64,000 nt of DNA. Origin: Planctomycetaceae bacterium. Lineage in GTDB: Bacteria > Planctomycetota > Planctomycetia > Pirellulales > Pirellulaceae. Numbering within the stretch: the first letter of the stretch is position 1; each line of letters starts with the position of its first letter. The translations under genes were made by a program, and so were the position numbers. The notes below the pieces were generated by a model. The model did not search any database. It saw nothing but the letters and a program-made list of their open reading frames with translations, and was not told where the DNA came from. The stretch lies in the NCBI GenBank assembly GCA_016794985.1, contig JAEUIQ010000068.1, forward strand, positions 1-64,000, in the 5' to 3' direction. Shown one piece after another: positions 55,488-64,000 of this stretch.

Positions 55488-56615
55488 TCAGTCCAGAGCG
55501 ACACGAGGCGGCCCGGCCCATTGACTCTTCTGTTGCGCCATGAAGTCCAGGAAGCAATCAGCAGCGATGGCTTCGCGGGCCATCCGCATCAAGTCCGCGT
55601 AATACGCCAGGTTATGAAACGACGCCAAGATCGGACCCAGCATCTCCCCGGCCAGAAATAAATGCCGCAAGTAACCTCGACTGTAATGCGAATACGGCGT
55701 CTTGAGATTTTCATCCAAGGGGCTGCGGTCGCGACTGTGTTTCTGGTTCTTCAACCGCAGCGTTCCCTGATGCGTGAAGACCATCGCATTCCGACCATTG
55801 CGAGTTGGCATGACGCAATCGAACATGTCGATGCCCAACTTGATGGATTCCAACAGATCCGTCGGCGTGCCGACTCCCATCAGATAGCGTGGCTTTTCGG
55901 CCGGCAGGTAGGGCGTCGTGCCAGCGATCGTTCGATACATATCCACCGGAGCCTCCCCAACGCTAAGACCACCAATCGCGTACCCAGGAAAATCCATCGC
56001 CACCAACTCCTGCGCACACATTTTACGCAACTCCAAATCCAAACCGCCTTGCACGATCCCGAACAAGACTTGACCCGCGCGCCCTGGGACTTGCAAACAT
56101 CGGGCGGCCCAGCGTAAAGATCTTTGGCAAGCTTCAGCAATCACCTGCGGAGGCGAAGGCAACGGCGGAACATGATCCAAGACCATCGCAATGTCGCTGC
56201 CCAAGTGCTGCTGGATCTCCATCGAGCGCTCGGGTGTTAAGTGCACCAATCGACCGTCAATGGCTGACCGAAAAATCACTCCCTGTTCGTCGATCTTATT
56301 TAGCTTGTCGAGACTGAAGACTTGAAAGCCGCCGCTGTCCGTCAAAATGGGACCGGTCCACCCGGTAAACTCGTGCAGTCCGCCCAAGGCCGCCACGGTT
56401 TCTTCTCCTGGACGCAGCGCCAGGTGGTAGGTGTTGCCCAGAATAATTTGAGCGCCCGTTTGCCGGACCATTTCGATCGTTAGACCTTTGACGCTTCCGC
56501 GAGTTCCGACCGGCATGAACGTGGGCAGTTCCACCACGCCACGCGGGGTGTGCAAGCGTCCCAATCGCGCGTCGCAGTATTTGTCTTGGTGGATCAGTTC
56601 GTAACGAAAGTTCAT
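55488..56615 (-). CDS. tgt: Queuine/preQ1 tRNA-ribosyltransferase lacking the zinc-site cysteines
   Basis: Exchanges guanine 34 of GUN tRNAs for preQ1, a queuosine pathway step. The 375-residue protein starts [11 protein letters not shown] at 56615. Catalytic parts are intact: [11 protein letters not shown] with D93, [27 protein letters not shown] and the nucleophile region [14 protein letters not shown]. Where the family has the zinc-binding CxCxxC (E. coli C302, C304, C307), this protein reads [15 protein letters not shown] (301-315), with no cysteine; the fourth ligand H334 is kept. The fold may be stabilised without zinc. The next gene downstream is the exported DUF6263-like protein. Confidence 0.93.
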   Translation of the reverse strand: MNFRYELIHQDKYCDARLGRLHTPRGVVELPTFMPVGTRGSVKGLTIEMVRQTGAQIILGNTYHLALRPGEETVAALGGLHEFTGWTGPILTDSGGFQVFSLDKLNKIDEQGVIFRSAIDGRLVHLTPERSMEIQQHLGSDIAMVLDHVPPLPSPPQVIAEACQRSLRWAARCLQVPGRAGQVLFGIVQGGLDLELRKMCAQELVAMDFPGYAIGGLSVGEAPVDMYRTIAGTTPYLPAEKPRYLMGVGTPTDLLESIKLGIDMFDCVMPTRNGRNAMVFTHQGTLRLKNQKHSRDRSPLDENLKTPYSHYSRGYLRHLFLAGEMLGPILASFHNLAYYADLMRMAREAIAADCFLDFMAQQKSQWAGPPRVALD

Positions 56616-56768
56616 GGAGGTCGGGTTCCTGGAGCAACGATCTCGGCAGGTCGAACGGGCAGTTTGCAGGAGGGTGGGCTTGGGGGTGCCAAACTCGCCC
56701 GAGCGGTAGTATGGCAAGCGCGGTCGGGGTACAATAGCAGGCTTCCCGCCAAATCAAAGGAGTCTCCA

Positions 56769-58106
56769 TTGTCTAACTCAAACATTCGCGATCGTCGTCA
56801 ATTTGTCGCCACGCTGGGCATTGGCACCGCCGCGTCCTGGCTCGCGTTTCGGCATCAAGTCGCAGCGGCCACGGTGACCCGCAGTGCCAACCAGCAATTA
56901 GGAATCGCCTGCATCGGGGTCGGAGGCAAAGGCGAATCCGACATGATCGAAACATCCGCCGGTCACAATATTGTGGCGATCTGCGACATCGACGAGTCCC
57001 GCTTGGCCAAAGCCGCCGAGCGATTTCCGAATGCCAAAAAGTATGTGGATTGGCGAAAGATGTTGGACCAACAAGACATCGACGCGGTCACGATTTCCAC
57101 TCCGGACCACATGCATGCACCGGCAACGCTAACGGCCATGAAGCTTGGCAAACATGTTTTCACGCAAAAGCCACTGACCCACAGCATTTACGAAGCGCGT
57201 CAGTTGGCCCATGCAGCGGAGACCAGCAAATTGGTGACTCAAATGGGGACGCAACATCATTCGGCGGCGCGTATCAAAAATGCGGTACAGATCATCGCCG
57301 ATGGAGTGATTGGCAAAGTGACGGAAGTTCACGCCTGGACCGATCGACCGGGGAATTTTTGGAAGCAAGGGCTGCAACGCCCCGCCGGATCGCAGCCGGT
57401 TCCTGGTGGCGTTCATTGGGATTTGTGGATAGGAGTCGCACCAGAACGCCCTTTTCATCCTGGCGTCTACCACCCGTTCCACTGGCGCGGATGGTGGGAC
57501 TTCGGAACGGGGGCGGGAGGCGATATGGCCTGCCACATCTTGGACCCGGTATTCACGGCGTTGGAACTCGGAGCACCGCTCACGGTTTCTGCGGAAGGAC
57601 CGGAACCCGACTCGGACAGCGGACCTTTATGGTGCCAAGTCACCTACAAGTTCGCCGGGACGCCACGAACCAGCGAAAACCTGAACGTGATCTGGTACGA
57701 GGCCGGACGGCAACCGGATCGAGCCTTGTTCAAGGCACCCGCTGATTGGGCAGGAAGCGACAACGGCATCCTCTTTGTCGGGGAACGTGGCAACCTCTTT
57801 GTGGGCTTTCCGGAACCGCCCCAGCTGTTTCCGGTCGGGGAGTTTTCGGACTATCAGATGCCGAATCATGCCGAAGACAACCATTACACTCAATGGACCA
57901 AGGCGATTTTGGGCGAGGGCCAGACCTGTTGCCCGTTCGAGTATGCCGGTCCGCTGACCGAGGCCGTGCTCCTGGGAAATGTATCGTTTCGTACCCAAAA
58001 AACCATTGATTGGGACGCTCGATTGATGGTGGCCAAGGGAAATGAGGCGGCAGAATCGCTGATTCGTCGGACTTATCGGCAAGGCTGGGAAGTTGAAGGA
58101 CTCTAA
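56769..58106 (+). CDS. Tat-exported Gfo/Idh/MocA-family oxidoreductase
   Basis: A 445-residue NAD(P)-binding oxidoreductase starting at TTG, fixed by AAAGGAG six bases upstream (the frame is open 73 codons further but overlaps tgt). The N terminus DRRQFVATLGIG is a twin-arginine signal, cleaved after VAAA. The Rossmann motif IACIGVGGKGESD, the family loop STPDHMHAPAT and the catalytic QKP (EKP in most members) are followed by the C-terminal sugar-binding part with WRGWWDFGTGAGGDMACH. Planctomycete exported members are common. The sugar substrate is unknown. Confidence 0.88.
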   Translation: MSNSNIRDRRQFVATLGIGTAASWLAFRHQVAAATVTRSANQQLGIACIGVGGKGESDMIETSAGHNIVAICDIDESRLAKAAERFPNAKKYVDWRKMLDQQDIDAVTISTPDHMHAPATLTAMKLGKHVFTQKPLTHSIYEARQLAHAAETSKLVTQMGTQHHSAARIKNAVQIIADGVIGKVTEVHAWTDRPGNFWKQGLQRPAGSQPVPGGVHWDLWIGVAPERPFHPGVYHPFHWRGWWDFGTGAGGDMACHILDPVFTALELGAPLTVSAEGPEPDSDSGPLWCQVTYKFAGTPRTSENLNVIWYEAGRQPDRALFKAPADWAGSDNGILFVGERGNLFVGFPEPPQLFPVGEFSDYQMPNHAEDNHYTQWTKAILGEGQTCCPFEYAGPLTEAVLLGNVSFRTQKTIDWDARLMVAKGNEAAESLIRRTYRQGWEVEGL

Positions 58107-58367
58107 ATTGTTCCGGAAACGGGCAGGTAGGTTTGACAGCCTCGGGGCCGTTTTTAGAATAGGATCGGGGTTCAAATCGGTCTCGATTTGATCCGTTCCA
58201 TCATTATTCGGGTCGCGTGGCTCGCCCTTTTTAGCCTCCAACAGGCTGAAACGTCGTGTCCCCCGCCTCACTAAGTCATTCGATTCGGGCCAAAAGATTC
58301 GAGCGATTCGCGTCGCAAGATCTAATTAGGCTGTTCGAGTGTGCTTGCGACCCAACTGGAGAGTTCA
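58107..58367. other. Upstream region of the tat genes
   Basis: No gene recognised. A promoter for the tatA pair is expected here, but I cannot point to a confident -35/-10 pair. Confidence 0.4.
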
Positions 58368-58532
58368 ATGGGAAATATTGGTTGGCAACAATTGTTGATC
58401 GTGGCGTTGGTGGCCTTGCTGTTGTTTGGCAGCGCCCGATTACCAACCCTGATGCGCGACATGGGCCGCAGTTTGAACGAATTCAAACGTGGCATGAAAG
58501 ATTCGTCCAAACCCGACAATGACGACGAATAG
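58368..58532 (+). CDS. Twin-arginine translocase subunit TatA-type
   Basis: A 54-residue protein from the ATG at 58368 with ggagag six bases upstream. One membrane helix (about 5-20, QQLLIVALVALLLFG), the SARLP hinge, then an amphipathic helix (LMRDMGRSLNEFKRGMKD) and acidic tail: the TatA/E layout. It forms the pore part of the Tat translocase for folded proteins. Translation continues into the second Tat-like gene 50 bases on, so one operon. No tatC in the window. Confidence 0.9.
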   Translation: MGNIGWQQLLIVALVALLLFGSARLPTLMRDMGRSLNEFKRGMKDSSKPDNDDE

Positions 58533-58582
58533 CTCGTTGGTCGGTCGGACGATTTGGAACTCCGTTGGAAGCAACTCGTGCT

Positions 58583-58897
58583 ATGGGTTTTTCGTACTCC
58601 CAATTGATGATCGTTTTGATCGCCGCCGTGGTCCTGTTTGGCAGTCGCTTGCCTGACGTCCTGCGACAAGTAGGGAGAGCCTACGCGCAGCTACGAAGAA
58701 CCCTGTCGGAGTTTCAGTACACCATTGAAGATCAAGAACCTTCTGCGGGTCACTCTCGAAGCGCACCTCGAATTGGCTCGGGTGGATCCGCGCAGTCTCG
58801 GACGGCAAAAACCGACAACTCCGATCCCGTCGACGACGACTTTGCCCGTGGGTCGGCGCCCAAGTTTACTCCACCGCCGGCGAACGATTCGAATTAG
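58583..58897 (+). CDS. Second TatA/TatB-type protein
   Basis: A 104-residue protein, ATG at 58583 (an upstream TTG is open). Helix QLMIVLIAAVVLFGS, then RLPDVLRQVGRAYAQLRRTL: a Tat membrane segment with hinge and amphipathic helix, followed by a long polar Ser/Pro/Asp tail. It is longer than the TatA upstream, and the tail is unlike TatA. TatA with a tail or a TatB-like role are both possible; sequence alone does not decide. It supplies the export of the many RR-signal proteins of this window. Confidence 0.85.
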   Translation: MGFSYSQLMIVLIAAVVLFGSRLPDVLRQVGRAYAQLRRTLSEFQYTIEDQEPSAGHSRSAPRIGSGGSAQSRTAKTDNSDPVDDDFARGSAPKFTPPPANDSN

Positions 58898-58913
58898 GCC
58901 GTTCTGCTGCTCC

Positions 58914-59750
58914 CTACTTCGTGGCAGTCGTCAGATTGCGATAGCGGCTCAAACTCACGCTGGGAAATTCGGCCAATTGTTTCTTGACACTTTCGATTCG
59001 AAGTTGATCGTTATCGGACAACTGCACGAGCGTGTGGTGTTTCGCCGTGGCGGAAATCTTTGCCCCCTCCAGCGTCGTCAACTGAAATTGCACCTCGGTT
59101 GGAATCCAACCGCGTCGTTTTAGTGCCTGGTTCAATTGCAATCGAGCGAACGGAGGCAGTTTGCGACTGTCGGTGGCATTCAAGCGCGCGGCCCAATCCG
59201 CAAAGGAGTAGTAGTGCGCTAAGATTTGCGAGTCGGCAATCTTCTGCCCCTGCACTTGGTAGTCCAGTCGGGGGCTCGACAATTGCAGTTGTTGAGACTG
59301 GGGATCGAAGCTCTCCGTCAACTTGGGTTCCAGCAAAAACTCGTCGCGCGCTCGCAGGACTTCGCTGGATTGCATACCCGCGACCAATGACAACAGTTCC
59401 GAATGCCCTAACTCCAATTGTTGACGATTGACCTGATCCAACAAATGAATTCTTTGCTTCGCTTGATCAAAAACCACGACTTCTTCTACGACAAACTTTG
59501 GAGTGTCGCCCGCTCCCTCTTCCGCTGTCATCAAAAAGTCGTAGGTGGTTTTACCATCAAACAGCGTCAGACTCCGGGCAATCGCCTGTGACGAATCGGA
59601 AAACACTTCTGTCTCGATTCGGAACTGCTGAGCCGTTGCGCCATCACCGATCATCAGCCAACCAGCCCACGCCATCAGAATGGCGAACCCGATCCGGGTA
59701 TGCCTCAAGCCAGTCTTCCATGGTTTCATTCGACGCCAACTCCCATTCAT
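58914..59750 (-). CDS. Exported hypothetical protein
   Basis: A 278-residue protein. The start at 59750 has GGAG six bases upstream; MKPWKTG seven codons on is an alternative, and the frame is open to 59822. Signal peptide ends near GATAQQ. The rest is beta-rich with alternating polar strands (FRIETEVFSDSSQAIARSLT, TTYDFLMTAEEGAG), of a type common among exported planctomycete proteins with no assigned function. It is convergent with the Tat gene downstream (17 bases between stops). No family recognised. Confidence 0.72.
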   Translation of the reverse strand: MNGSWRRMKPWKTGLRHTRIGFAILMAWAGWLMIGDGATAQQFRIETEVFSDSSQAIARSLTLFDGKTTYDFLMTAEEGAGDTPKFVVEEVVVFDQAKQRIHLLDQVNRQQLELGHSELLSLVAGMQSSEVLRARDEFLLEPKLTESFDPQSQQLQLSSPRLDYQVQGQKIADSQILAHYYSFADWAARLNATDSRKLPPFARLQLNQALKRRGWIPTEVQFQLTTLEGAKISATAKHHTLVQLSDNDQLRIESVKKQLAEFPSVSLSRYRNLTTATK

Positions 59751-59893
59751 GACCCACCCACTCCGGTTGGCGAGAAATTCCCAAAACCCCCACATCGAGT
59801 CAAGACGAATCCATGAGCCCAATTTGATGTCTCTGACAAAAGATCACAGGCAATTTGACCCGATGTTGATATGGGGAACGCAGGAGATTTGTT

Positions 59894-60289
59894 ATGCCAG
59901 GCATGTCGCGACGAGCCGAAGATGACTCGCAACCTTACCGCAAACGCATTGGAAAAGTCTCGGGCGTCCGCAAGGTAAAGGACATCGTCTACAACGGTTG
60001 GAGAATCTCGCTACAACATCGGGACCAAGGCGTCCAACTCCAACGAATTGCCTACAGCGCCCGAGTTACCGAAATCGGCACAAAGACATCCTTTTACGTA
60101 CCTCCAGCAGATAGCCAAAAATTGGTAATCAAAAACGCCAAAATTCAAGTCGATCGGCGCATCGAGCGGGCCCAAAAAGAAAAACCAAAGTATTTGACAG
60201 TCGAAAAGGTGCTCAACCTTTGGTTCCGCGAAGAGGACGACCAAACCATGACACCTCCCGTCGTCGATTCGCCGCCACTGCCGGAGTGA
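59894..60289 (+). CDS. Hypothetical protein
   Basis: A 131-residue basic-acidic protein, start MPGMSRRAEDDSQPYRKRIG. No signal peptide or membrane part. The middle (ARVTEIGTKTSFYVPPADS, KLVIKNAKIQVDRRIERAQK) shows no recognisable motif, and the C terminus is Pro/Thr-rich. A purine-rich gcaggagatt precedes the ATG. It is followed within 18 bases by the glutamylcyclotransferase-like gene on the same strand, so they may be one operon. Confidence 0.6.
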   Translation: MPGMSRRAEDDSQPYRKRIGKVSGVRKVKDIVYNGWRISLQHRDQGVQLQRIAYSARVTEIGTKTSFYVPPADSQKLVIKNAKIQVDRRIERAQKEKPKYLTVEKVLNLWFREEDDQTMTPPVVDSPPLPE

Positions 60290-60306
60290 TTGGTCAAGAG
60301 TTGCCT

Positions 60307-60789
60307 ATGTCGCTCGATTGCCTTCAGTTTTTCATTTACGGTACCTTGCTTCCTGGCCAGTGTCGTTGGTACTTGCTGGAGCGTTTGAATGCGAAACGGA
60401 TCGCTGCTGGCACTACCAAGGGTTGGCTGTTGCACCTTGGGGGTTATCCTGGCCTGGTGGATGACGACTGGTTCGAGCAGACCCGGACTTCGCCGCCAGG
60501 GACGGACGTGGCGGGTCATGTGTTGGGACAAGTCGTGCAGGTGCCGAACCTGAAACAAGCTTGTCTGATTCTAGACGCCGAAGAAGACTGCCTTCGCGCC
60601 GATCAGGGATTCGATCATCAAGGACGACCGTTGCGATGTATCGCCCCTTTGGGCGATGGCCTCTATGTTCGACGTTTGCGACGAATTATCCTGTCGGACG
60701 GAGCGGAAACCTGGGCTTGGTCGTATCACTTCAACCAAGGGGTCGATTCTCCCGTTTGGATTGCGTCCGGGAATTGGTTGTTGGCCTAA
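60307..60789 (+). CDS. Gamma-glutamylcyclotransferase (AIG2/GGCT-fold)-like protein
   Basis: A 160-residue protein starting MSLDCLQFFIYGTLLPGQCR; the YGTLLPG loop is the cofactor-free catalytic signature of the GGCT/AIG2 fold, near the N terminus as usual. The upstream open frame lacks similarity. The acid catalyst expected in the middle of the fold would lie in the ILDAEEDCLRAD segment, but I cannot assign it with certainty. It would act on gamma-glutamyl amines or cyclise them, cytoplasmic. Preceded closely by a hypothetical gene. Confidence 0.72.
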   Translation: MSLDCLQFFIYGTLLPGQCRWYLLERLNAKRIAAGTTKGWLLHLGGYPGLVDDDWFEQTRTSPPGTDVAGHVLGQVVQVPNLKQACLILDAEEDCLRADQGFDHQGRPLRCIAPLGDGLYVRRLRRIILSDGAETWAWSYHFNQGVDSPVWIASGNWLLA

Positions 60790-61095
60790 CATGTCGCGCC
60801 GGTGCTTGGCACGAGATGTCGCCGCGAAGAATTCTTGCAACCGTGCTTCGGTTCGTTTAACCGTTCAGCGAATGGATGGCAGTCGGCACATTCCAGGTGC
60901 CGTGACCAGCAAGAATAAGCAGTTTGTTCGGAGATCGGCCGACGGTGCGCTTGTGCTCCTGATTGAACGGCATTGCGGTTGAACTCGCAAAGCGGTTCGT
61001 GAGTTCCTTAAAGCGCGAGCAGCCCCAGCAAGAACAGACTCGAACCGACACCACGCTCCATTCGATCCATCAACCAAGTTGAAGCCAACTTCCCA
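60790..61095. other. Intergenic region before fhcB
   Basis: No gene, strong hairpin or repeat recognised. It presumably carries the promoter of fhcB. Confidence 0.4.
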
Positions 61096-62469
61096 ATGTC
61101 CGACACACCACGCGTCTCCGACTCGAATCCACTTCATACGGCAGTCACCCACTCGATGGTATGTGGCGGCTGCAACTGCTGGTGTGACGATATCGATTGG
61201 GATGCCAGGCGTCCGAATGAGTTTGGTAAGGCTTGTTCCCTAGGTAAGCATTACTTCCAGTCTTCGTTAACTCGGTCGGAAAAAACTAGTTCGACGAAGG
61301 ACGAATGGATCGCGGAATTGGCCACTGCCTTGCAGCGGGCCCGGCGTCCTTTGTTGACCGGCCTGCATTTGAGTTTTTTGGAAACCCAGCGACTCGCGGC
61401 GGCTGTGGCGGACCGCTGCGGAGCGGTGATTGACCCTTTCATGTCCGCCACGGCGCGTGCCAAGACGGTTGCGTTTCAACAAAGCGGGGAGATCACCGCA
61501 AGTTGGGGCGAAGTAAAGAATCGCGCGGATTTAGTGATTTACTGGCGCTGTCGACCGGAACAGGCGCCACGCTTTCGCGAACGTTACGGCGACTTGGCAG
61601 ACGGTGAGTTCGTGCGTTCTGCCGATCGCCAAGTGATTGTGGTGGACTCGAATCCCGACTTTAAAGACACGTGGCAGCATCAAGGGACGGACAACTTGCA
61701 GTTCGTGCGCGTTGACGAGGACGATCGAATCACGTTGCAGGCTTTAGTTGAAGCAAGCCGGCCCGGAACGGCAGGACCTCAGTCAACTTCATCGGCGGGC
61801 GATCCTAGTCCACCACCGAATTGGTGGCCGATCCATGCTGCGCTTTCGCGCGCAAAATATGCCGCGATCGTGGTTGGAGAATTGCAGACGGAGCAAAGCT
61901 CGACGGCTTGGCTCTCGCGGGTCCCGTTGTTTCAATTGCTACAACTTTGGGCCACAAACTGGAATCACCAGCGACGATGCGTCAGCGTGCCTTTTCCCGG
62001 GACAACCCACCTTGGTCGAGTCGCCCAATCCGTTCTTACCTGGCGAACCGGCTACCCCATGTCAGTAGATTTTTCGGTCGGATATCCCCGTTATGATGTT
62101 GTCGCGAATTCGTGGTCGGAGTTGATCGAGCGACGCGAAGTGGATTTCATTTTATTTTTCAGCGGTGACTCGACGCTTTGTTCGGCGCAGGATGCCTGGG
62201 CCAACGAATACCAACGTCTCACGAAATGGGCCGAGCAGCATCCGCTGTGGGAAATTGGCACCGTGCCAAGGATTGGCACGGCTCGTCGTTTTATTTCAAC
62301 GCTCGCCGCGTCAACCGAGCCGCAGGCTCGCCCCCGAACCGTTGGGCGTCCCGACGGTGTGCTTCTACCTTATCCGAAGTTGCCCCCAGCGATCGACAAC
62401 CGCGAGCCCGAAGTTATGGAGCGTTTGTGGTCGATGCTGAATCCGGCAACAGCCGCAGATCAACAATGA
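61096..62469 (+). CDS. fhcB: Formylmethanofuran dehydrogenase subunit B-like protein (Fhc-complex type)
   Basis: A 457-residue protein of the molybdopterin oxidoreductase superfamily. N-terminal cysteines C23, C26, C30 and C47 in VCGGCNCWCDDI and GKACSLGKHYF make a [4Fe-4S] site. In archaeal FwdB/FmdB a Cys or Sec ligates Mo/W in an SVCHG-like segment; here the aligned part reads SATARAKTVAFQ (117-128), so the metal ligand is absent, as in bacterial Fhc complexes, which hydrolyse formyl-tetrahydromethanopterin. This points to C1 oxidation or formaldehyde detoxification. No fhcA, C or D or mch genes are adjacent, unusual if they are clustered elsewhere. Confidence 0.85.
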   Translation: MSDTPRVSDSNPLHTAVTHSMVCGGCNCWCDDIDWDARRPNEFGKACSLGKHYFQSSLTRSEKTSSTKDEWIAELATALQRARRPLLTGLHLSFLETQRLAAAVADRCGAVIDPFMSATARAKTVAFQQSGEITASWGEVKNRADLVIYWRCRPEQAPRFRERYGDLADGEFVRSADRQVIVVDSNPDFKDTWQHQGTDNLQFVRVDEDDRITLQALVEASRPGTAGPQSTSSAGDPSPPPNWWPIHAALSRAKYAAIVVGELQTEQSSTAWLSRVPLFQLLQLWATNWNHQRRCVSVPFPGTTHLGRVAQSVLTWRTGYPMSVDFSVGYPRYDVVANSWSELIERREVDFILFFSGDSTLCSAQDAWANEYQRLTKWAEQHPLWEIGTVPRIGTARRFISTLAASTEPQARPRTVGRPDGVLLPYPKLPPAIDNREPEVMERLWSMLNPATAADQQ

Positions 62470-63547
62470 CAGGCGCATGATCCGAACCGACATCGGGCGC
62501 GACTTCGCGATGCAACACCTCCCAATGTTGATTGACCAACACATGATCGATCGGAATCCGCAAGAGTTCGGGTGCGAACGTGGGCCAGGATCCGTGCCAA
62601 CCAAATCCGACACGTGAATCTCGCAGTCGACCGTCATTCACGAAAAACGGGGAACCCGACGTGCAATTGAAATCGCCGGCCATGATCAAGGGATCCTGGA
62701 CCTGCGTACCCACCTGTTCCATCAGAGCCAACATTTCATTGCGGATCTTGAATCGTTGAGCGCTGGTGGGCGACGCCGTATGTATCCCCATCACGGTTAT
62801 CTCACGATCTTGCCATCGAGTCGACACCGCCAATAGCTTTTCAGCCTCGGGAATTTGCCGAAAATGTTCGAAATCGGTTGCGGCACGCAAAGGTTGCCGA
62901 CTGAACACTCGCGTGCCATCCCACATCGGAAAAAACTCGCTGGAGTTGTAGGGATGAGAATCGGCTAGTCCCGCCCGCACGGCTTCAAACCATCCGTAAT
63001 TGCATTCGCACAACACGATCAAATCGGCATGGGACTCACGCAAAAATCGAATTGCTCGCTCGTGGTCTCGATTCAAATACAACACATTGAATGCCACCAA
63101 TCGTAAGGGTCGGCCGGGCACTGCGGAAGGCTCTTTGGCCCGAGCCTCGCTCGACGCAGCCGGAAGAGATTCCATTCGAGACGTGATCCACCGAAGTGGC
63201 CAATAGTAAGGCACGACCTGAATGGTGTGTGGCAGAGTCAACAACACGACAACCACCAACGACTTACAACGCTTCAATCCTGCGGCAATCACGATCAACC
63301 CCAAGCCGACCAGGATGTATTGAGACCTGAAATTGGCAAACAAATCACAATAGTAGCTCCAAGGCGCCATCCAACCAACAAACAAGGCCGCGATCAGACC
63401 TAAGCAGCCACAGGCCAAGATCGCACGCAAGGCGCGAAACCATAAGTTACCAATCAACTGCCAGATGCTTGCGAAGGCTGATGGAGCAGGTGAAAGTTCA
63501 GACCCGGAGGCCTGCAAAACATCATTCGATTTCACAGCTGTCCTCAT
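62414..63547 (-). CDS. Membrane-anchored endonuclease/exonuclease/phosphatase (EEP) family protein
   Basis: A 377-residue protein. Two or three hydrophobic segments (about 38-125) are followed by an EEP domain with VAFNVLYLNRDH, a catalytic VLCECNYGW, GIHTASP, the metal and active-site MAGDFNCTS and a C-terminal GSDHAPVIVDL. Phosphatase or nuclease activity outside the membrane is likely; the substrate is unknown. The start overlaps the end of the dihydrouridine synthase gene upstream by 26 bases, and the end overlaps convergent fhcB by 56 bases. The GTG four codons later is an alternative start. Confidence 0.82.
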   Translation of the reverse strand: MRTAVKSNDVLQASGSELSPAPSAFASIWQLIGNLWFRALRAILACGCLGLIAALFVGWMAPWSYYCDLFANFRSQYILVGLGLIVIAAGLKRCKSLVVVVLLTLPHTIQVVPYYWPLRWITSRMESLPAASSEARAKEPSAVPGRPLRLVAFNVLYLNRDHERAIRFLRESHADLIVLCECNYGWFEAVRAGLADSHPYNSSEFFPMWDGTRVFSRQPLRAATDFEHFRQIPEAEKLLAVSTRWQDREITVMGIHTASPTSAQRFKIRNEMLALMEQVGTQVQDPLIMAGDFNCTSGSPFFVNDGRLRDSRVGFGWHGSWPTFAPELLRIPIDHVLVNQHWEVLHREVAPDVGSDHAPVIVDLRLLPDSASTTNAP

Positions 63548-64000
63548 GACAATCGCCCGGGAGATTCTCGTCGGAGTCGGAGGCCGGGTCGCCCGAATCG
63601 AGGAATGACAACCTGGGGAAATATCGCTCTACAATTTCAAAGAACTCTTGTGCATTATTGATGCGAGCAACTCGGCTGCGAAACTCGCGCGCTCCCGGCA
63701 TCCCTTGAGCGTAGCAGCAAGAATACTTTCGCATCAGGATCGCGGCCTTGGGTTCGCCGAATCGCTTCAGAATAAGATCGTAATGTTGCAACAGACATTC
63801 GCGTTGGTGTTCCAAGTCTGGATCGGGAGGAACCGGCAAACCACGGACGGCGCAGCAGGCTTGATGAAACAACCATGGGCGACCCAGAGACGCGCGGGCA
63901 ATCATCACTCCGTCGACCGGGTACCGTTGAAACGCCGCCACAACTTCGGCCGGTGTTCGAATATCGCCGTTGCCAATTAATGGAATTCTCTTCAAGTAAG
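63522..64000 (-). CDS. tRNA-dihydrouridine synthase, partial (5' end beyond the window)
   Basis: The reading frame continues past the window edge, so only the C-terminal 158 codons are seen. LIGNGDIRTPAEVVAAFQRY, then GVMIARASLGRPWLFHQ, are the FMN-phosphate-binding blocks of Dus enzymes, with the helical tRNA-binding domain following (QRECLLQHYDLILKRFG, MRKYSCCYAQG). The DusB/DusA subtype cannot be decided from this part. Dus reduces uridines in the D loop. Stop lies inside the next gene's start region, so the two are probably co-transcribed. Confidence 0.88.
   Translation of the reverse strand, partial: YLKRIPLIGNGDIRTPAEVVAAFQRYPVDGVMIARASLGRPWLFHQACCAVRGLPVPPDPDLEHQRECLLQHYDLILKRFGEPKAAILMRKYSCCYAQGMPGAREFRSRVARINNAQEFFEIVERYFPRLSFLDSGDPASDSDENLPGDCHEDSCEIE

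Overview
The window reads as chromosomal DNA of a planctomycete, probably of the Pirellulaceae/Rhodopirellula type. The evidence is the repeated planctomycete-specific cytochrome gene families (PSCyt1-DUF1549-DUF1553 and DUF1587/1592/1588/1585), their Tat-exported partners (DUF1501, DUF1552), a PEP-CTERM beta-strand-repeat protein, a Tat-exported Gfo/Idh oxidoreductase and a bacterial formylmethanofuran dehydrogenase B-like gene. No taxonomic marker longer than rpsB/tsf is present, so the genus is inference.

Region 1-5800 is accessory DNA that I read as a chromosomal integron cassette array without an integrase in view. Small genes of unknown function all lie on the + strand. They alternate with about 90-base sites that fold into attC-like hairpins with conserved extrahelical bases. 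Three copies of a 240-base element without a credible gene also end in such a site. The array is interrupted by an IS110-family transposase remnant and by dispersed repeats. At 6317-6789 follows a minisatellite of nine 53-54 base units.

Region 7400-21100 is mostly core: tRNA-Pro, a candidate structured small RNA, a cysteine desulfurase, a large surface cytochrome, a Ski2-like helicase coupled to a sirtuin, a PEP-CTERM protein, and the tsf and rpsB translation genes with their own terminators.

Region 21100-41500 holds an M48 protease and, on the - strand, three pairs of multi-domain surface cytochromes with DUF1501/DUF1552 partners, together with an aldehyde dehydrogenase, a PQQ-propeller protein, a DUF4058 protein and a phosphatase. 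Region 41800-64000 holds mqo, hemW, a membrane protein, tsaD, several secreted planctomycete proteins, a creatininase-like membrane-anchored protein, an Xre/ParS antitoxin beside a decayed RES toxin, tgt, two TatA/B-like genes, a gamma-glutamylcyclotransferase-like gene, fhcB, an EEP-family phosphatase/nuclease and the 3' part of a dihydrouridine synthase gene. Two copies of a 165-168 base MITE-like element lie in this half; one has perfect 15-base terminal inverted repeats and a 7-base direct repeat around it.

Functionally, the Tat genes fit the many twin-arginine-type exported enzymes here, the cytochrome/DUF1501 pairs look like surface modules for complex substrate breakdown, and fhcB points to tetrahydromethanopterin-linked C1 chemistry. 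The least explained parts are the cassette array with its gene-less cassettes, the MITE family, the small RNA candidate, and several enzymes that lack canonical metal ligands (Tgt, creatininase-like protein, sirtuin).
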